Shown here: in pieces, positions 6,107 through 12,216 of the stretch
Layout of the letters: each line of letters begins with the position of its first letter
How positions within the stretch are numbered: the first letter of the stretch is position 1
DNA from: Chloroflexota bacterium
GTDB lineage: Bacteria; Chloroflexota; Anaerolineae; Promineifilales; Promineifilaceae
Reading direction: 5' to 3'
Length of the DNA stretch: 12,461 nt
Assembly (NCBI GenBank): GCA_008501785.1
Contig: QQUD01000814.1
Span: 1-12,461, forward strand
The notes under the pieces: model-generated
What the model was told of the DNA's origin: nothing
The model's database searches: none
Seen by the model: the letters and a program-made list of their open reading frames with translations, nothing else
Made by a program: the position numbers and the translations under genes

Positions 6107-7464
6107 TATTGTCCTTCGATTTCCGAAACTGCTGTCTGAAGTGGAAAGACCACTGTAAAACTGCTACCCTTTCCCACCGTGCTTTCTATCTTCATTGAGC
6201 CGTTCATTGCTGTCACCAATTGCTTAACAATCGACAAACCAAGCCCAACCCCCCCATATTCTCGCTTAATGCTTTCATCTGCCTGACGGAATGGTTCGAA
6301 TATGTGGGGCTTCATATCTTCTGGAATGCCAATGCCTGTATCAACGACGCGTAATGCCCAATGCTCGTTGTCGACATAACAGGATGAAATAAGAATATGA
6401 CCAGATTTTGTGAATTTAATAGCGTTGATGGCAAGATTAGACACAATCTGTTCGATTCTTCTCGCGTCTCCAACCATAATTGTAGGCAAATTAGGATCGA
6501 TTTCAACTTTTATTGACAACCCTTTGTTTTGTGCTTTCATCAAATTGTTGTTGTGAACAGTTTCAATAATTTGCCGGATAGAATAGAAATCTTTCTTTAA
6601 AACAAGCTGGCCTGAATCAATTTGAGATTGATCAAGAAGCTCTGCAAAAACATATTCCAAGGCTTGCGAATTGTTGACGATTCGCTCGGTAACTTCTTTT
6701 TGGGCCGGTGGCATCGGGCCGTAAATTTCTTGTTGTAGCATTTCGGACATGCCCATGATAGCACCGAGTGGCGTTCGCAATTCGTGGCTGACGCGAGCGA
6801 TGAGTTGTGTTTTAAATTCATTGGCCTCAATTGCTTTATTGGCCAATATTTCAACTTCTTTAACCTTTTTTGCTAACTCTTTTTCATTGTGGCGGGCGCG
6901 TGCTAATGCCTTTTTTAAGCTGTTGATCACGAGTGATGTGAGGGCAACCACGCCGACGACGACAGTTGAAAATTCGACCCAAAATGTGGTTAACGTGGCA
7001 TACTCAGCAGCAGGGGGGAACCAGCCACGCCCACTTGCAATAAGCATCCAACCGGTAACAATGATAGAAAGGATACCGATAATCGCTCCTGACCATGCAC
7101 CAAGCAGTAGTTCAGCAATCAGAATAATTCCGAAGTATGCAGACATTGTTGAACCGCGAAACCCGCCAGCCTCATAGGTGCCATAGGAAACGACTGCCCA
7201 CAGGGTTAAGGAGAAAAGAAAGCCAGCTAATCGGACGTACCCACGCCGCAAGAGGATGAGCATCACGAACGCCCAACCGGCAAGCACTAACTCGATTAAA
7301 ACACGGCCGAATTCAGGCGTCATCCACAGTGCGGGTACGCTGAATACCATGACCAGAGCCATCACTGTAATTAAAATGATGTTTAAAAGTCTGGCGATGC
7401 GTGTTTTTTCTTCGTCGTCTTCGAAAATTGGTGGTGCAAAAAATGTCCTAATACGAGTTATCAT
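6106..7464 (-). CDS. Membrane-bound sensor histidine kinase
   Basis: This 452-residue hybrid-free histidine kinase has an N-terminal half made of about six hydrophobic helices (near 26-48, 55-73, 77-97, 107-124, 126-145 and 162-182). It has no large periplasmic loop, so sensing is probably within or at the membrane. A charged coiled-coil-like linker (183-216) leads to the HisKA dimerisation domain, with phospho-His H227 in RVSHELRTPLGAIMGMSEML. The HATPase domain has the N-box around N343-N347 (SNLAINAIKF), the G1 box DTGIGIPED (375-383), the F-box FEPFRQAD (389-396) and the G2 box GVGLGLSIV (405-413). No HAMP or PAS domain is evident. The start has an ideal Shine-Dalgarno (AGGAGG, 5 nt before the ATG) in the 14-bp gap after the glycosyltransferase. 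It is co-transcribed with that enzyme and with the receiver protein; the signal sensed is unknown. Confidence 0.96.
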   Translation of the reverse strand: MITRIRTFFAPPIFEDDEEKTRIARLLNIILITVMALVMVFSVPALWMTPEFGRVLIELVLAGWAFVMLILLRRGYVRLAGFLFSLTLWAVVSYGTYEAGGFRGSTMSAYFGIILIAELLLGAWSGAIIGILSIIVTGWMLIASGRGWFPPAAEYATLTTFWVEFSTVVVGVVALTSLVINSLKKALARARHNEKELAKKVKEVEILANKAIEANEFKTQLIARVSHELRTPLGAIMGMSEMLQQEIYGPMPPAQKEVTERIVNNSQALEYVFAELLDQSQIDSGQLVLKKDFYSIRQIIETVHNNNLMKAQNKGLSIKVEIDPNLPTIMVGDARRIEQIVSNLAINAIKFTKSGHILISSCYVDNEHWALRVVDTGIGIPEDMKPHIFEPFRQADESIKREYGGVGLGLSIVKQLVTAMNGSMKIESTVGKGSSFTVVFPLQTAVSEIEGQ

Positions 7465-7478
7465 GGACGCCTCCTGTA

Positions 7479-8777
7479 CTACCGTGCAAATTTCTGATAG
7501 ACATCAACAGTTTCATTTGCCATGCGTTCGGCTGAAAAGTGATTGTAAACGGCCGTTCTCCCCCGCCGATTCAATGATTGCCGCAGTTGTGCATCATGCA
7601 GCAAAGTTGCCAATTTTTCAGACAAATCAACTGAGTCTTCAGGATTGTGCAGCAAACCGCCACCGGTGGCGTTGACTAGCTCTGGAAATGCACCATGATT
7701 GGGCTGCACAACCGGCACACCACTAGCCAATGCTTCTAATACCGGCAACCCTTTGGGATCGCGATAAATAGTTGGCAGTGAAAAAACGTCAAGACTGCTA
7801 AAAAATGACAGCTTTTGCTGCCGATCCACAGTCCCAATAATTTCTACTTGATCATGAACGCCCGCTTGTTTGAGTCGCCGTTGAATTCCCTGCACATAAG
7901 GTTTGTGGGCACGACTCAGGTATCCTGCCACCTTTAAACGTAAGTCTGGAAAATCACCAGATTTGCACAGGTTGACAAAGGCATCGGCCAGAATGTGCAG
8001 GCCTTTCTCAGGTGATATTCGTGCTAAATAGCCAATTGTCAGTGGGCCGGTTGTCATGGGAGCGTCTGGAATAGTGCGATAATCTTGCAGCGCAATGCCG
8101 GGTCGCACAAGCGAGGTTTTTGCCGGATCGATGCCGACTATGCTGCCGAAGTAATCGGCGTAATATTGGCTAATGGCGATAAAATGGTCAATATATGCTG
8201 CATTTTCACGAATTAATTCCAAAGCCTGACTGCGATAGGGTTCTGGTAAGCCATCTATAAAAATATCTTCCCCATGCAATCCACAAATGATGGGCACGTT
8301 TAAGGCTTGTTTGATGGCCCGGACAGGCCCGGAAATAAGTGTGTTGGTGATATGTACCAGATCAGGCTGGAGCGTGGTGGTGAGCCATTGCACAACTTCA
8401 TCCAGCAGGCTTTTTTGGTTGCCATATTCACCACGCAGCATCGAGAGGGTTAACTCTGCGTTTTGGGCGGGGTCTACGGCGGAGCCAATGTCGAAGTGAG
8501 GTAATAAACGAATGAGTGATTGTGAACCAGATAATCGAATGAGAGCATCGCGCCATGCTGTTTTACGAGGGAATTGTTGTAAAAGATAGGATTTAATGCC
8601 GCCATAAAACACATGGTTCTCGCTGACACTATCCTCATCTACACGCAGCGGCGTGTAGAGGGGGAGCATTGTTATATCATGTCCAAGCGATTTAATCGTG
8701 GCAACGAGCGTGTTGTCTCGCATACAACTGCCGCAATACATGTTGGCTGCCCCTGTGGCAATATAAGCGTATTTCAA
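7479..8777 (-). CDS. Glycosyltransferase family 4 (GT-B fold)
   Basis: This 432-residue retaining glycosyltransferase is read from the TTG at 8777. The N-terminal Rossmann domain opens with KYAYIATGAANMYCGSCMRDN (2-22), and the two Cys near residues 15-18 are a hallmark of one GT4 subgroup. The C-terminal nucleotide-sugar domain has GYLARISPEKGLHILADAF (249-267) with donor-contacting E257-K258. It also has PKGLPVLEALASGVPVVQ (341-358), where E348 is the conserved second Glu of the E-x7-E motif while the first is not Glu. A GTG at 8825 would add 16 untypical residues and overlap the methyltransferase by 52 bp. The TTG forms a TTGA start/stop overlap with that gene and matches the family N-terminus, so I prefer it. 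There are no membrane helices; it is probably peripheral at the cytoplasmic membrane. Donor and acceptor are unknown. Confidence 0.92.
   Translation of the reverse strand: MKYAYIATGAANMYCGSCMRDNTLVATIKSLGHDITMLPLYTPLRVDEDSVSENHVFYGGIKSYLLQQFPRKTAWRDALIRLSGSQSLIRLLPHFDIGSAVDPAQNAELTLSMLRGEYGNQKSLLDEVVQWLTTTLQPDLVHITNTLISGPVRAIKQALNVPIICGLHGEDIFIDGLPEPYRSQALELIRENAAYIDHFIAISQYYADYFGSIVGIDPAKTSLVRPGIALQDYRTIPDAPMTTGPLTIGYLARISPEKGLHILADAFVNLCKSGDFPDLRLKVAGYLSRAHKPYVQGIQRRLKQAGVHDQVEIIGTVDRQQKLSFFSSLDVFSLPTIYRDPKGLPVLEALASGVPVVQPNHGAFPELVNATGGGLLHNPEDSVDLSEKLATLLHDAQLRQSLNRRGRTAVYNHFSAERMANETVDVYQKFAR
7549..7556. repeat. ACGGCCGT palindrome, copy 3
   Basis: Inside the glycosyltransferase gene near its 3' end, read as ACG GCC GTT (T408-A409-V410), codon position 1. 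Confidence 0.9.
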
Positions 8778-9445
8778 TGTGTGTTTGCCTTTTCTGCCAG
8801 GATAATTTCGACGGGTAGCCCCCACATCGAAAGCGTTGATAGATCTGTGACGGTAAAACCGGCTTCTGTCAGGTTAGATTGGGCTAAAATGGGGCGACAA
8901 TCGACAGCAACCGGCATTTTTTTGTGGAACCATTCATAAATTTTGACGGGAAGTCCAGCGTTTTTGGTCAGCGCAACGATGGCAATTCGCCCGCCGGGGC
9001 GGAGGACGTTGTAACACTGCTCTAAAACAAGCGGGATTTCAGGTGTGTCAAAAAGCTCCAGTGTGAAACTCATGAAAACACCATCAAAGGTGTTTGCTTC
9101 AAATGGAAGTTTGGTTGCATCGCCTTGATGCAAATTGACGCGATCTATCAGGCCAGCATGGCGGATTCGTTCTTCTGAAATGGCGACCATGCCATCGGAA
9201 ATGTCGATGCCATCCACGCTGCCGGTGGGGGAAACGGCCGTTCCCAATGCCACCAAACAATGCCCCGTCCCAAATCCAATTTCCAAAATTCGTTCACCAG
9301 CAGTGGCATTCAGCTTTTCCAGACCAATGTCACGATATTTCTTTTCAGTATTGCCAGCAATAATGTCATACCAGCGAGACATACGATTGTAACCAGCTCT
9401 GGCTTGTTCTTTTGATCGAACGACTCGACTGATTGATGAATCCAT
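8774..9445 (-). CDS. Class I SAM-dependent methyltransferase (UbiE/Methyltransf_11 type)
   Basis: This 223-residue cytoplasmic methyltransferase resembles UbiE/MenG. An N-terminal helix (YNRMSRWYDIIAGNTEKKYR, 19-38) is typical of that group. The SAM-binding glycine motif I is ILEIGFGTGHCLVAL (53-67), with acidic motif II at D81 (VDGIDISDGM). DATKLPFEANTFDGVFMSFTLEL (109-131) and VLRPGGRIAIV (147-157) follow. Genuine UbiE acts on demethylmenaquinone. This protein sits in an operon with a glycosyltransferase and a two-component pair rather than with quinone genes, so I do not assign that role. The substrate could be a lipid, sugar or quinone. The ATG at 9445 has GAAGGA about 8 nt upstream. Its stop overlaps the start of the glycosyltransferase by 4 nt, so the two should be made together. 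Confidence 0.92.
   Translation of the reverse strand: MDSSISRVVRSKEQARAGYNRMSRWYDIIAGNTEKKYRDIGLEKLNATAGERILEIGFGTGHCLVALGTAVSPTGSVDGIDISDGMVAISEERIRHAGLIDRVNLHQGDATKLPFEANTFDGVFMSFTLELFDTPEIPLVLEQCYNVLRPGGRIAIVALTKNAGLPVKIYEWFHKKMPVAVDCRPILAQSNLTEAGFTVTDLSTLSMWGLPVEIILAEKANTH
9234..9241. repeat. ACGGCCGT palindrome, copy 4
   Basis: Inside the methyltransferase gene, read as ACG GCC GTT (T69-A70-V71), codon position 1. Confidence 0.9.
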
Positions 9446-9475
9446 TTCAGTTTCCTTCGGTACTGCTACTTTTCA

Positions 9476-9547
9476 GACCTCCGAGGTTTTTAGTTAAGAG
9501 TTTGCATAACTCTATTTCACATAAGGTTTTCTCAAACTTCGGGGGTC
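9476..9547. repeat. Structured palindromic element in the methyltransferase leader
   Basis: GACCTCCGAGGTTT (9476-9489) can pair over all 14 positions with AAACTTCGGGGGTC (9534-9547) in a plus-strand RNA, if two G-U wobbles are allowed. Between them, AGAGTT (9497-9502) pairs with AACTCT (9508-9513). The left arm is itself a small palindrome, ACCTCCGAGGT. In the minus-strand mRNA, the direction of the methyltransferase, the two wobbles become A-C mismatches, so the long stem is weaker there. It may be a repeat-family element or a leader structure. Confidence 0.55.
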
Positions 9548-9563
9548 CCTTGTTCGCAGGGTT

Positions 9564-9585
9564 GTTTAGCATCTAGTTTAGCATC
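9564..9585. promoter_or_regulatory. Direct repeat GTTTAGCATC x2, 12-bp pitch, at the methyltransferase promoter
   Basis: GTTTAGCATC stands at 9564-9573 and again at 9576-9585, a 12-bp period. The repeat lies just downstream of the predicted start site of the methyltransferase operon, which suits a repressor or activator binding tandem half-sites. No protein in the window is an evident candidate binder. Confidence 0.45.
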
Positions 9586-9596
9586 AATTGGATAAT

Positions 9597-9626
9597 AGAT
9601 TATCAACCTATTTAAAGTTGTGTCAA
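9597..9626 (-). promoter_or_regulatory. Sigma-70-type promoter of the methyltransferase-kinase operon
   Basis: On the minus strand a perfect TTGACA (9626-9621) is followed after 18 nt by TAATCT (9602-9597). The predicted start is near 9590, leaving a leader of about 145 nt before the ATG at 9445. The leader contains the direct repeats and the structured element. Confidence 0.65.
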
Positions 9627-9651
9627 CCTTTTTTGCCATGAATTTGTACTA

Positions 9652-10722
9652 TCAAAACTTGTTGATTTTTGATTGTTGTAAAACGGTTGATCTATCTGAC
9701 ACCCATTTCGCATAAGGAGCTAGGGTAAGCGAGGCTAATGAGAGTAGAACTGTGTCATAGTTTACCCGCCAGCCCGCAAAATTTTGCCAAGCGTGATCGC
9801 GATCTGCTTTTAAGGGCACGCCTCGTGAAACAAGCATGTCGCATACCTCGTCGAACTCGATGCGACTGATGCTGATGGGATCGCCTGGCTGGGGTGTGGA
9901 ATTGTGTGAGATATTGAACAAGTCTGCGATTTGACGCAATGCCAGGAAGCCACTGCGAATGCAAAACGCGGCTTGTGGTTCCCATGGCACGTCTATAGTT
10001 GAGATCAACAGGGCTGCGGAATCCATGACAACACCGGCGGCGGTAATCCAGGAGCGATTTGGTTGGGGTGAGCGAAAAAATGAGAGGGCTGAAAGTGAGG
10101 TGTGACTTTCCTCAAGATCGGCAAACCAGCGCTGCCATTCCATCCAGAAATCACGCAAATTTTCGATTTCGCCATTACGATGAATGCGGGAGATGAATTC
10201 AACCGCAGAAGGTGGAGAACTGGCCCAGCCATCGAGTAAGGCAATATTGGACTCGCGTTTGGAGAAGGCGGCGTACATGGTGGGCAGGTAGGCAATTAAG
10301 AGGGCGACGAGTACGAGTCCAATGATTGCTTCTGAAAATTCGAGCACTTTAAAAATAGGTTGTTCTACTGACGCATAACCAAGCGTGAGGAGAGAGGATC
10401 CGCTCAGTTTGAAAATATCGTAAATGGGTTGAGGTTTGATGGCCCAATAGATGAACATGTAGCCGATGAGGACCATTACCAGGAAAACAAGTGGTAGGAA
10501 AAACAAGGTGAGTGGCGCAAACAATGCCATCACATGGTCTCGTTTTTCGTAGGAGGCGTTTCTGACCCGCAAGCGGAAGAAGAAGAAGATGGTGCGGAAA
10601 GTTACGGCCGTTAACCACACATTGATCCCACGTGGCAAAATAAACGTCTTAATTGCCGAAATTAACGTTCCAATCACGATAAATAATCCAAACAGTCCAG
10701 ACACAATTCTCACAAAGACCAT
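9652..10722 (-). CDS. Potassium-channel-like membrane protein with TLGYA pore loop
   Basis: This 356-residue protein has a membrane-embedded N-terminal half and a soluble C-terminal half. Hydrophobic segments lie at about 3-24 and 66-95 and, after a pore loop, at 127-152. The pore loop reads SGSSLLTLGYAS (107-118), closely resembling the P-loop and TVGYG filter of 2-TM potassium channels, except that the last Gly is Ala. The C-terminal region (about 155-356) is Trp-rich and probably cytoplasmic, and I recognise no RCK or other ligand domain there. Two ATGs compete. The one at 10728 touches AGGAG directly, while the one at 10722 has AGGAG 6 nt upstream, so I use 10722. It ends about 206 bp before the methyltransferase gene and has its own promoter candidate. 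A channel role is inferred from the pore loop only. Confidence 0.8.
   Translation of the reverse strand: MVFVRIVSGLFGLFIVIGTLISAIKTFILPRGINVWLTAVTFRTIFFFFRLRVRNASYEKRDHVMALFAPLTLFFLPLVFLVMVLIGYMFIYWAIKPQPIYDIFKLSGSSLLTLGYASVEQPIFKVLEFSEAIIGLVLVALLIAYLPTMYAAFSKRESNIALLDGWASSPPSAVEFISRIHRNGEIENLRDFWMEWQRWFADLEESHTSLSALSFFRSPQPNRSWITAAGVVMDSAALLISTIDVPWEPQAAFCIRSGFLALRQIADLFNISHNSTPQPGDPISISRIEFDEVCDMLVSRGVPLKADRDHAWQNFAGWRVNYDTVLLSLASLTLAPYAKWVSDRSTVLQQSKINKF
10604..10611. repeat. ACGGCCGT palindrome, copy 5
   Basis: Inside the channel-like gene, read as ACG GCC GTA (T38-A39-V40), codon position 1. Confidence 0.9.
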
Positions 10723-10752
10723 ACGCATCTCCTAACCTGCTAATTTCATTAA

Positions 10753-10781
10753 ATAATACCCGCTTCCGTTTGGCATGACAC
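10753..10781 (-). promoter_or_regulatory. Possible promoter of the channel-like gene
   Basis: On the minus strand, GTGTCA (10781-10776) and TATTAT (10758-10753) are separated by 17 nt. The -10 is good (5 of 6) and the -35 only fair (4 of 6). The start would be near 10746, just ahead of the RBS. Confidence 0.4.
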
Positions 10782-10794
10782 ACACCTCACGCTA

Positions 10795-10855
10795 GAATCC
10801 AACGAATCCAACTTTCTTTTCTCACCTTTGCATCTTTGCCCCTTTGCAATTTTGC
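10795..10855. repeat. Short tandem repeats in the divergent intergenic region (9-bp x2, then 8-bp x4)
   Basis: GAATCCAAC is repeated exactly at 10795-10803 and 10804-10812. Then TTTGC occurs four times at exactly 8-bp intervals (10827, 10835, 10843, 10851), giving degenerate octamer units of the form CCTTTGCA. The tract sits between the divergent channel-like and crotonase genes, upstream of the crotonase start. Confidence 0.7.
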
Positions 10856-10946
10856 GTTAAATTCTTATCACGAGATTTCATGAGCAGGGCAGGCACACCG
10901 CGCATGAAAACCCGTAGTTCAAGAAGCTGTGTTGACCAAATGACAC

Positions 10947-10967
10947 GGACAAAACAGTGTTTTGTCC
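10947..10967. promoter_or_regulatory. Palindrome directly before the crotonase RBS
   Basis: GGACAAAACA (10947-10956) and TGTTTTGTCC (10958-10967) are perfect reverse complements around a single G at 10957. The palindrome ends 12 nt before the Shine-Dalgarno and 24 nt before the ATG. Its length and symmetry suit a dimeric repressor of the TetR type, but in RNA it could also form a hairpin near the ribosome site. TTGACC at 10932-10937 is a possible -35, but no good -10 follows it. Confidence 0.6.
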
Positions 10968-10991
10968 TACGAGCTACACAGGAGCAGACAA

Positions 10992-11789
10992 ATGAATTAT
11001 TCAGATTTTCAGCATGTTTTATTTGAACGCCGCGATCCGCATATTTTGTGGATGACTTTGAATCGTCCTGACAAGCTTAATGCTGCCAACGAGCGGCTGC
11101 ACACCGAGCTTGTTGACGTGTGGCAAACGATTGATCGTGATCCGACGGTGCATGTGGCTGTTGTCACGGGTGCGGGACGTGCGTTTTCCGCTGGTGGTGA
11201 CTTGGGCATGGTAGAAAATGCGTACCGCAATATGGAAGAAGTGGCTCGCATTCTCGATGAGGCGCGAGACCTTGTTTATAACATGCTGAGATGCAGTAAG
11301 CCGATTATTTCGGCGATTAATGGTCCTGCTGTGGGCGCTGGTTTGGTGGTGGCACTGTTGGCTGATATTAGCATTGCGGCTGAAAATGCACGATTAGCGG
11401 ATGGACATGTACGCATGGGCGTGGCTGCTGGAGATCATGCGGCCATCATTTGGCCGCTGCTGGTGGGGATGGCGAAGTCGAAATATTATTTGATGACCAG
11501 CGATTTTGTCAGTGGCAAAGAAGCAGAGCGCATGGGATTGGTCAGCCTTTGTGTGCCGGATGATGACCTTTTGCAAAAGGCGATGGATGTGGCCACGGAT
11601 TTGGCGTCTGGTCCACGCTATGCCATCAAATACACGAAGCGAGCGCTGAACCAATGGCTGCTGCAAGCTGGCCCGATTTTTGATCATTCGCTGGCGTTGG
11701 AGATGTTAGGGTTTTTTCATGAAGATATGATGGCTGGGGTGGAGGGGTTGAAGGCGAAGAAACGGCCGTCTTTTCCATCAAGCGCATAA
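10992..11789 (+). CDS. Crotonase-superfamily protein (enoyl-CoA hydratase/isomerase-like)
   Basis: This 265-residue protein is of normal crotonase length. The fold signature is clear: [11 protein letters not shown] (23-33), [19 protein letters not shown] (57-75) supplying the first oxyanion-hole NH, and [36 protein letters not shown] (109-144). In rat enoyl-CoA hydratase the two catalytic Glu residues fall in GCELA and QPEI. Here the corresponding positions are Val (119-120) and His139, so ordinary enoyl hydration is unlikely. [23 protein letters not shown] (145-167) is typical of a subgroup also annotated in actinobacteria. It should still bind an acyl-CoA, but the reaction is unknown. The ATG at 10992 has AGGAG 7 nt upstream; a TTG at 10962 lies inside the palindrome and is rejected. 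It is a single-gene unit flanked by 8-bp repeat tracts. Confidence 0.9.
   Translation: MNYSDFQHVLFERRDPHILWMTLNRPDKLNAANERLHTELVDVWQTIDRDPTVHVAVVTGAGRAFSAGGDLGMVENAYRNMEEVARILDEARDLVYNMLRCSKPIISAINGPAVGAGLVVALLADISIAAENARLADGHVRMGVAAGDHAAIIWPLLVGMAKSKYYLMTSDFVSGKEAERMGLVSLCVPDDDLLQKAMDVATDLASGPRYAIKYTKRALNQWLLQAGPIFDHSLALEMLGFFHEDMMAGVEGLKAKKRPSFPSSA
11762..11769. repeat. ACGGCCGT palindrome, copy 6
   Basis: In the last codons of the crotonase gene, read as AAA CGG CCG TCT (K257-R258-P259-S260), with the octamer starting at codon position 3. Confidence 0.9.
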
Positions 11790-11870
11790 GCTAGTTAGCT
11801 AGTCAGCATTTCAGCATTTCAGCAAAAAAAGCTGACAAGCTGACAAGCTGATTGGCTGAAATGCTCATTT
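11790..11870. repeat. 81-bp array of degenerate 8-bp GC-led units after the crotonase gene
   Basis: Starting at 11790, units beginning with GC follow one another every 8 bp: GCTAGTTA, GCTAGTCA, GCATTTCA twice, one 9-nt GCAAAAAAA, GCTGACAA twice, GCTGATTG, GCTGAAAT and GCTCATTT. The left and right halves are partly complementary: AGCATTTCAGC (11805-11815 or 11813-11823) pairs perfectly with GCTGAAATGCT (11855-11865). It could therefore fold into a long hairpin and serve as the 3' end of the crotonase mRNA, although only CATTTG follows the stem. Confidence 0.75.
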
Positions 11871-12027
11871 GACAAACCTCATATTTACGCATAGACATTT
11901 GTCACTGGACTTTTGGGGTTAGATTATGATTTAATGTACTTGTTGTATGTCGGCCCAAGTTAAATTGTGACTTATCAACTTTTACTAAAAAGATAATTAT
12001 ACAATTGCTTTAGAGAAGGAGAAACCC

Positions 12028-12183
12028 ATGGCAGAATCCCTCAAGAAAACGCCCCAACGTACCCGCAAAAAGAAAGAACGTGTGCGTGTCCACCGTGCTG
12101 CAAAGGCAAAGGCAGGCAAAAAAGCTAAAATGGACATGAAAAAGAAAAAGGCTCGCCAAAAGCAGGGCCGTCGTAATCGTTAA
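12028..12183 (+). CDS. 51-residue, extremely basic protein of unknown function
   Basis: ATG at 12028 to TAA at 12181 encodes 51 residues, about half of them Lys or Arg. It reads MAESLKKTPQRTRKKKERVR at the N-terminus, an Ala/Lys-rich centre (AAKAKAGKKAK, 24-34) and QKQGRRNR at the end. It has no Cys, Trp, Tyr or Phe, no membrane segment and no signal peptide. An excellent RBS (AAGGAG, 6 nt spacing) precedes it and a strong terminator follows directly, so it is very probably a real, well-expressed single gene. The composition fits binding to nucleic acid (histone-H1-like nucleoid protein, ribosome-associated peptide or RNA-binding factor). It does not match any ribosomal protein I know. I cannot place its promoter with confidence; the 120 bp upstream are AT-rich. 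Confidence 0.85.
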   Translation: MAESLKKTPQRTRKKKERVRVHRAAKAKAGKKAKMDMKKKKARQKQGRRNR

Positions 12184-12190
12184 TCATGGA

Positions 12191-12216
12191 AACGCAGCCA
12201 CAAGGCTGCGTTTTTT
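12191..12216 (+). terminator. Intrinsic terminator of the small basic gene
   Basis: AACGCAGCC (12191-12199) and GGCTGCGTT (12204-12212) form a perfect 9-bp GC-rich stem with an ACAA loop and a six-T tract (12211-12216). It starts 7 nt after the stop at 12183. The convergent minus-strand gene ends at 12215, so its transcript meets the same stem, but with only three U residues after it. Confidence 0.93.

Noticed and set aside
6749..7177. 142-codon plus-strand reading frame opposite the histidine kinase
   Set aside because: It is a shadow of the kinase gene, Ser/Ala/Thr-rich as antisense frames often are, with no RBS; the kinase has every catalytic motif.
10876..10909. 7-bp inverted repeat TTTCATG/CATGAAA upstream of the crotonase gene
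   Set aside because: Short arms with a 20-nt spacer are within chance for this AT-rich stretch.
10962..10991. TTG start 30 bp upstream for the crotonase gene
   Set aside because: It lies inside the palindrome and has no RBS; the ATG at 10992 has AGGAG at good spacing and gives the family-typical N-terminus.
11790..11870. CRISPR array
   Set aside because: Units are only 8 bp and drift in sequence, without distinct spacers or cas genes.
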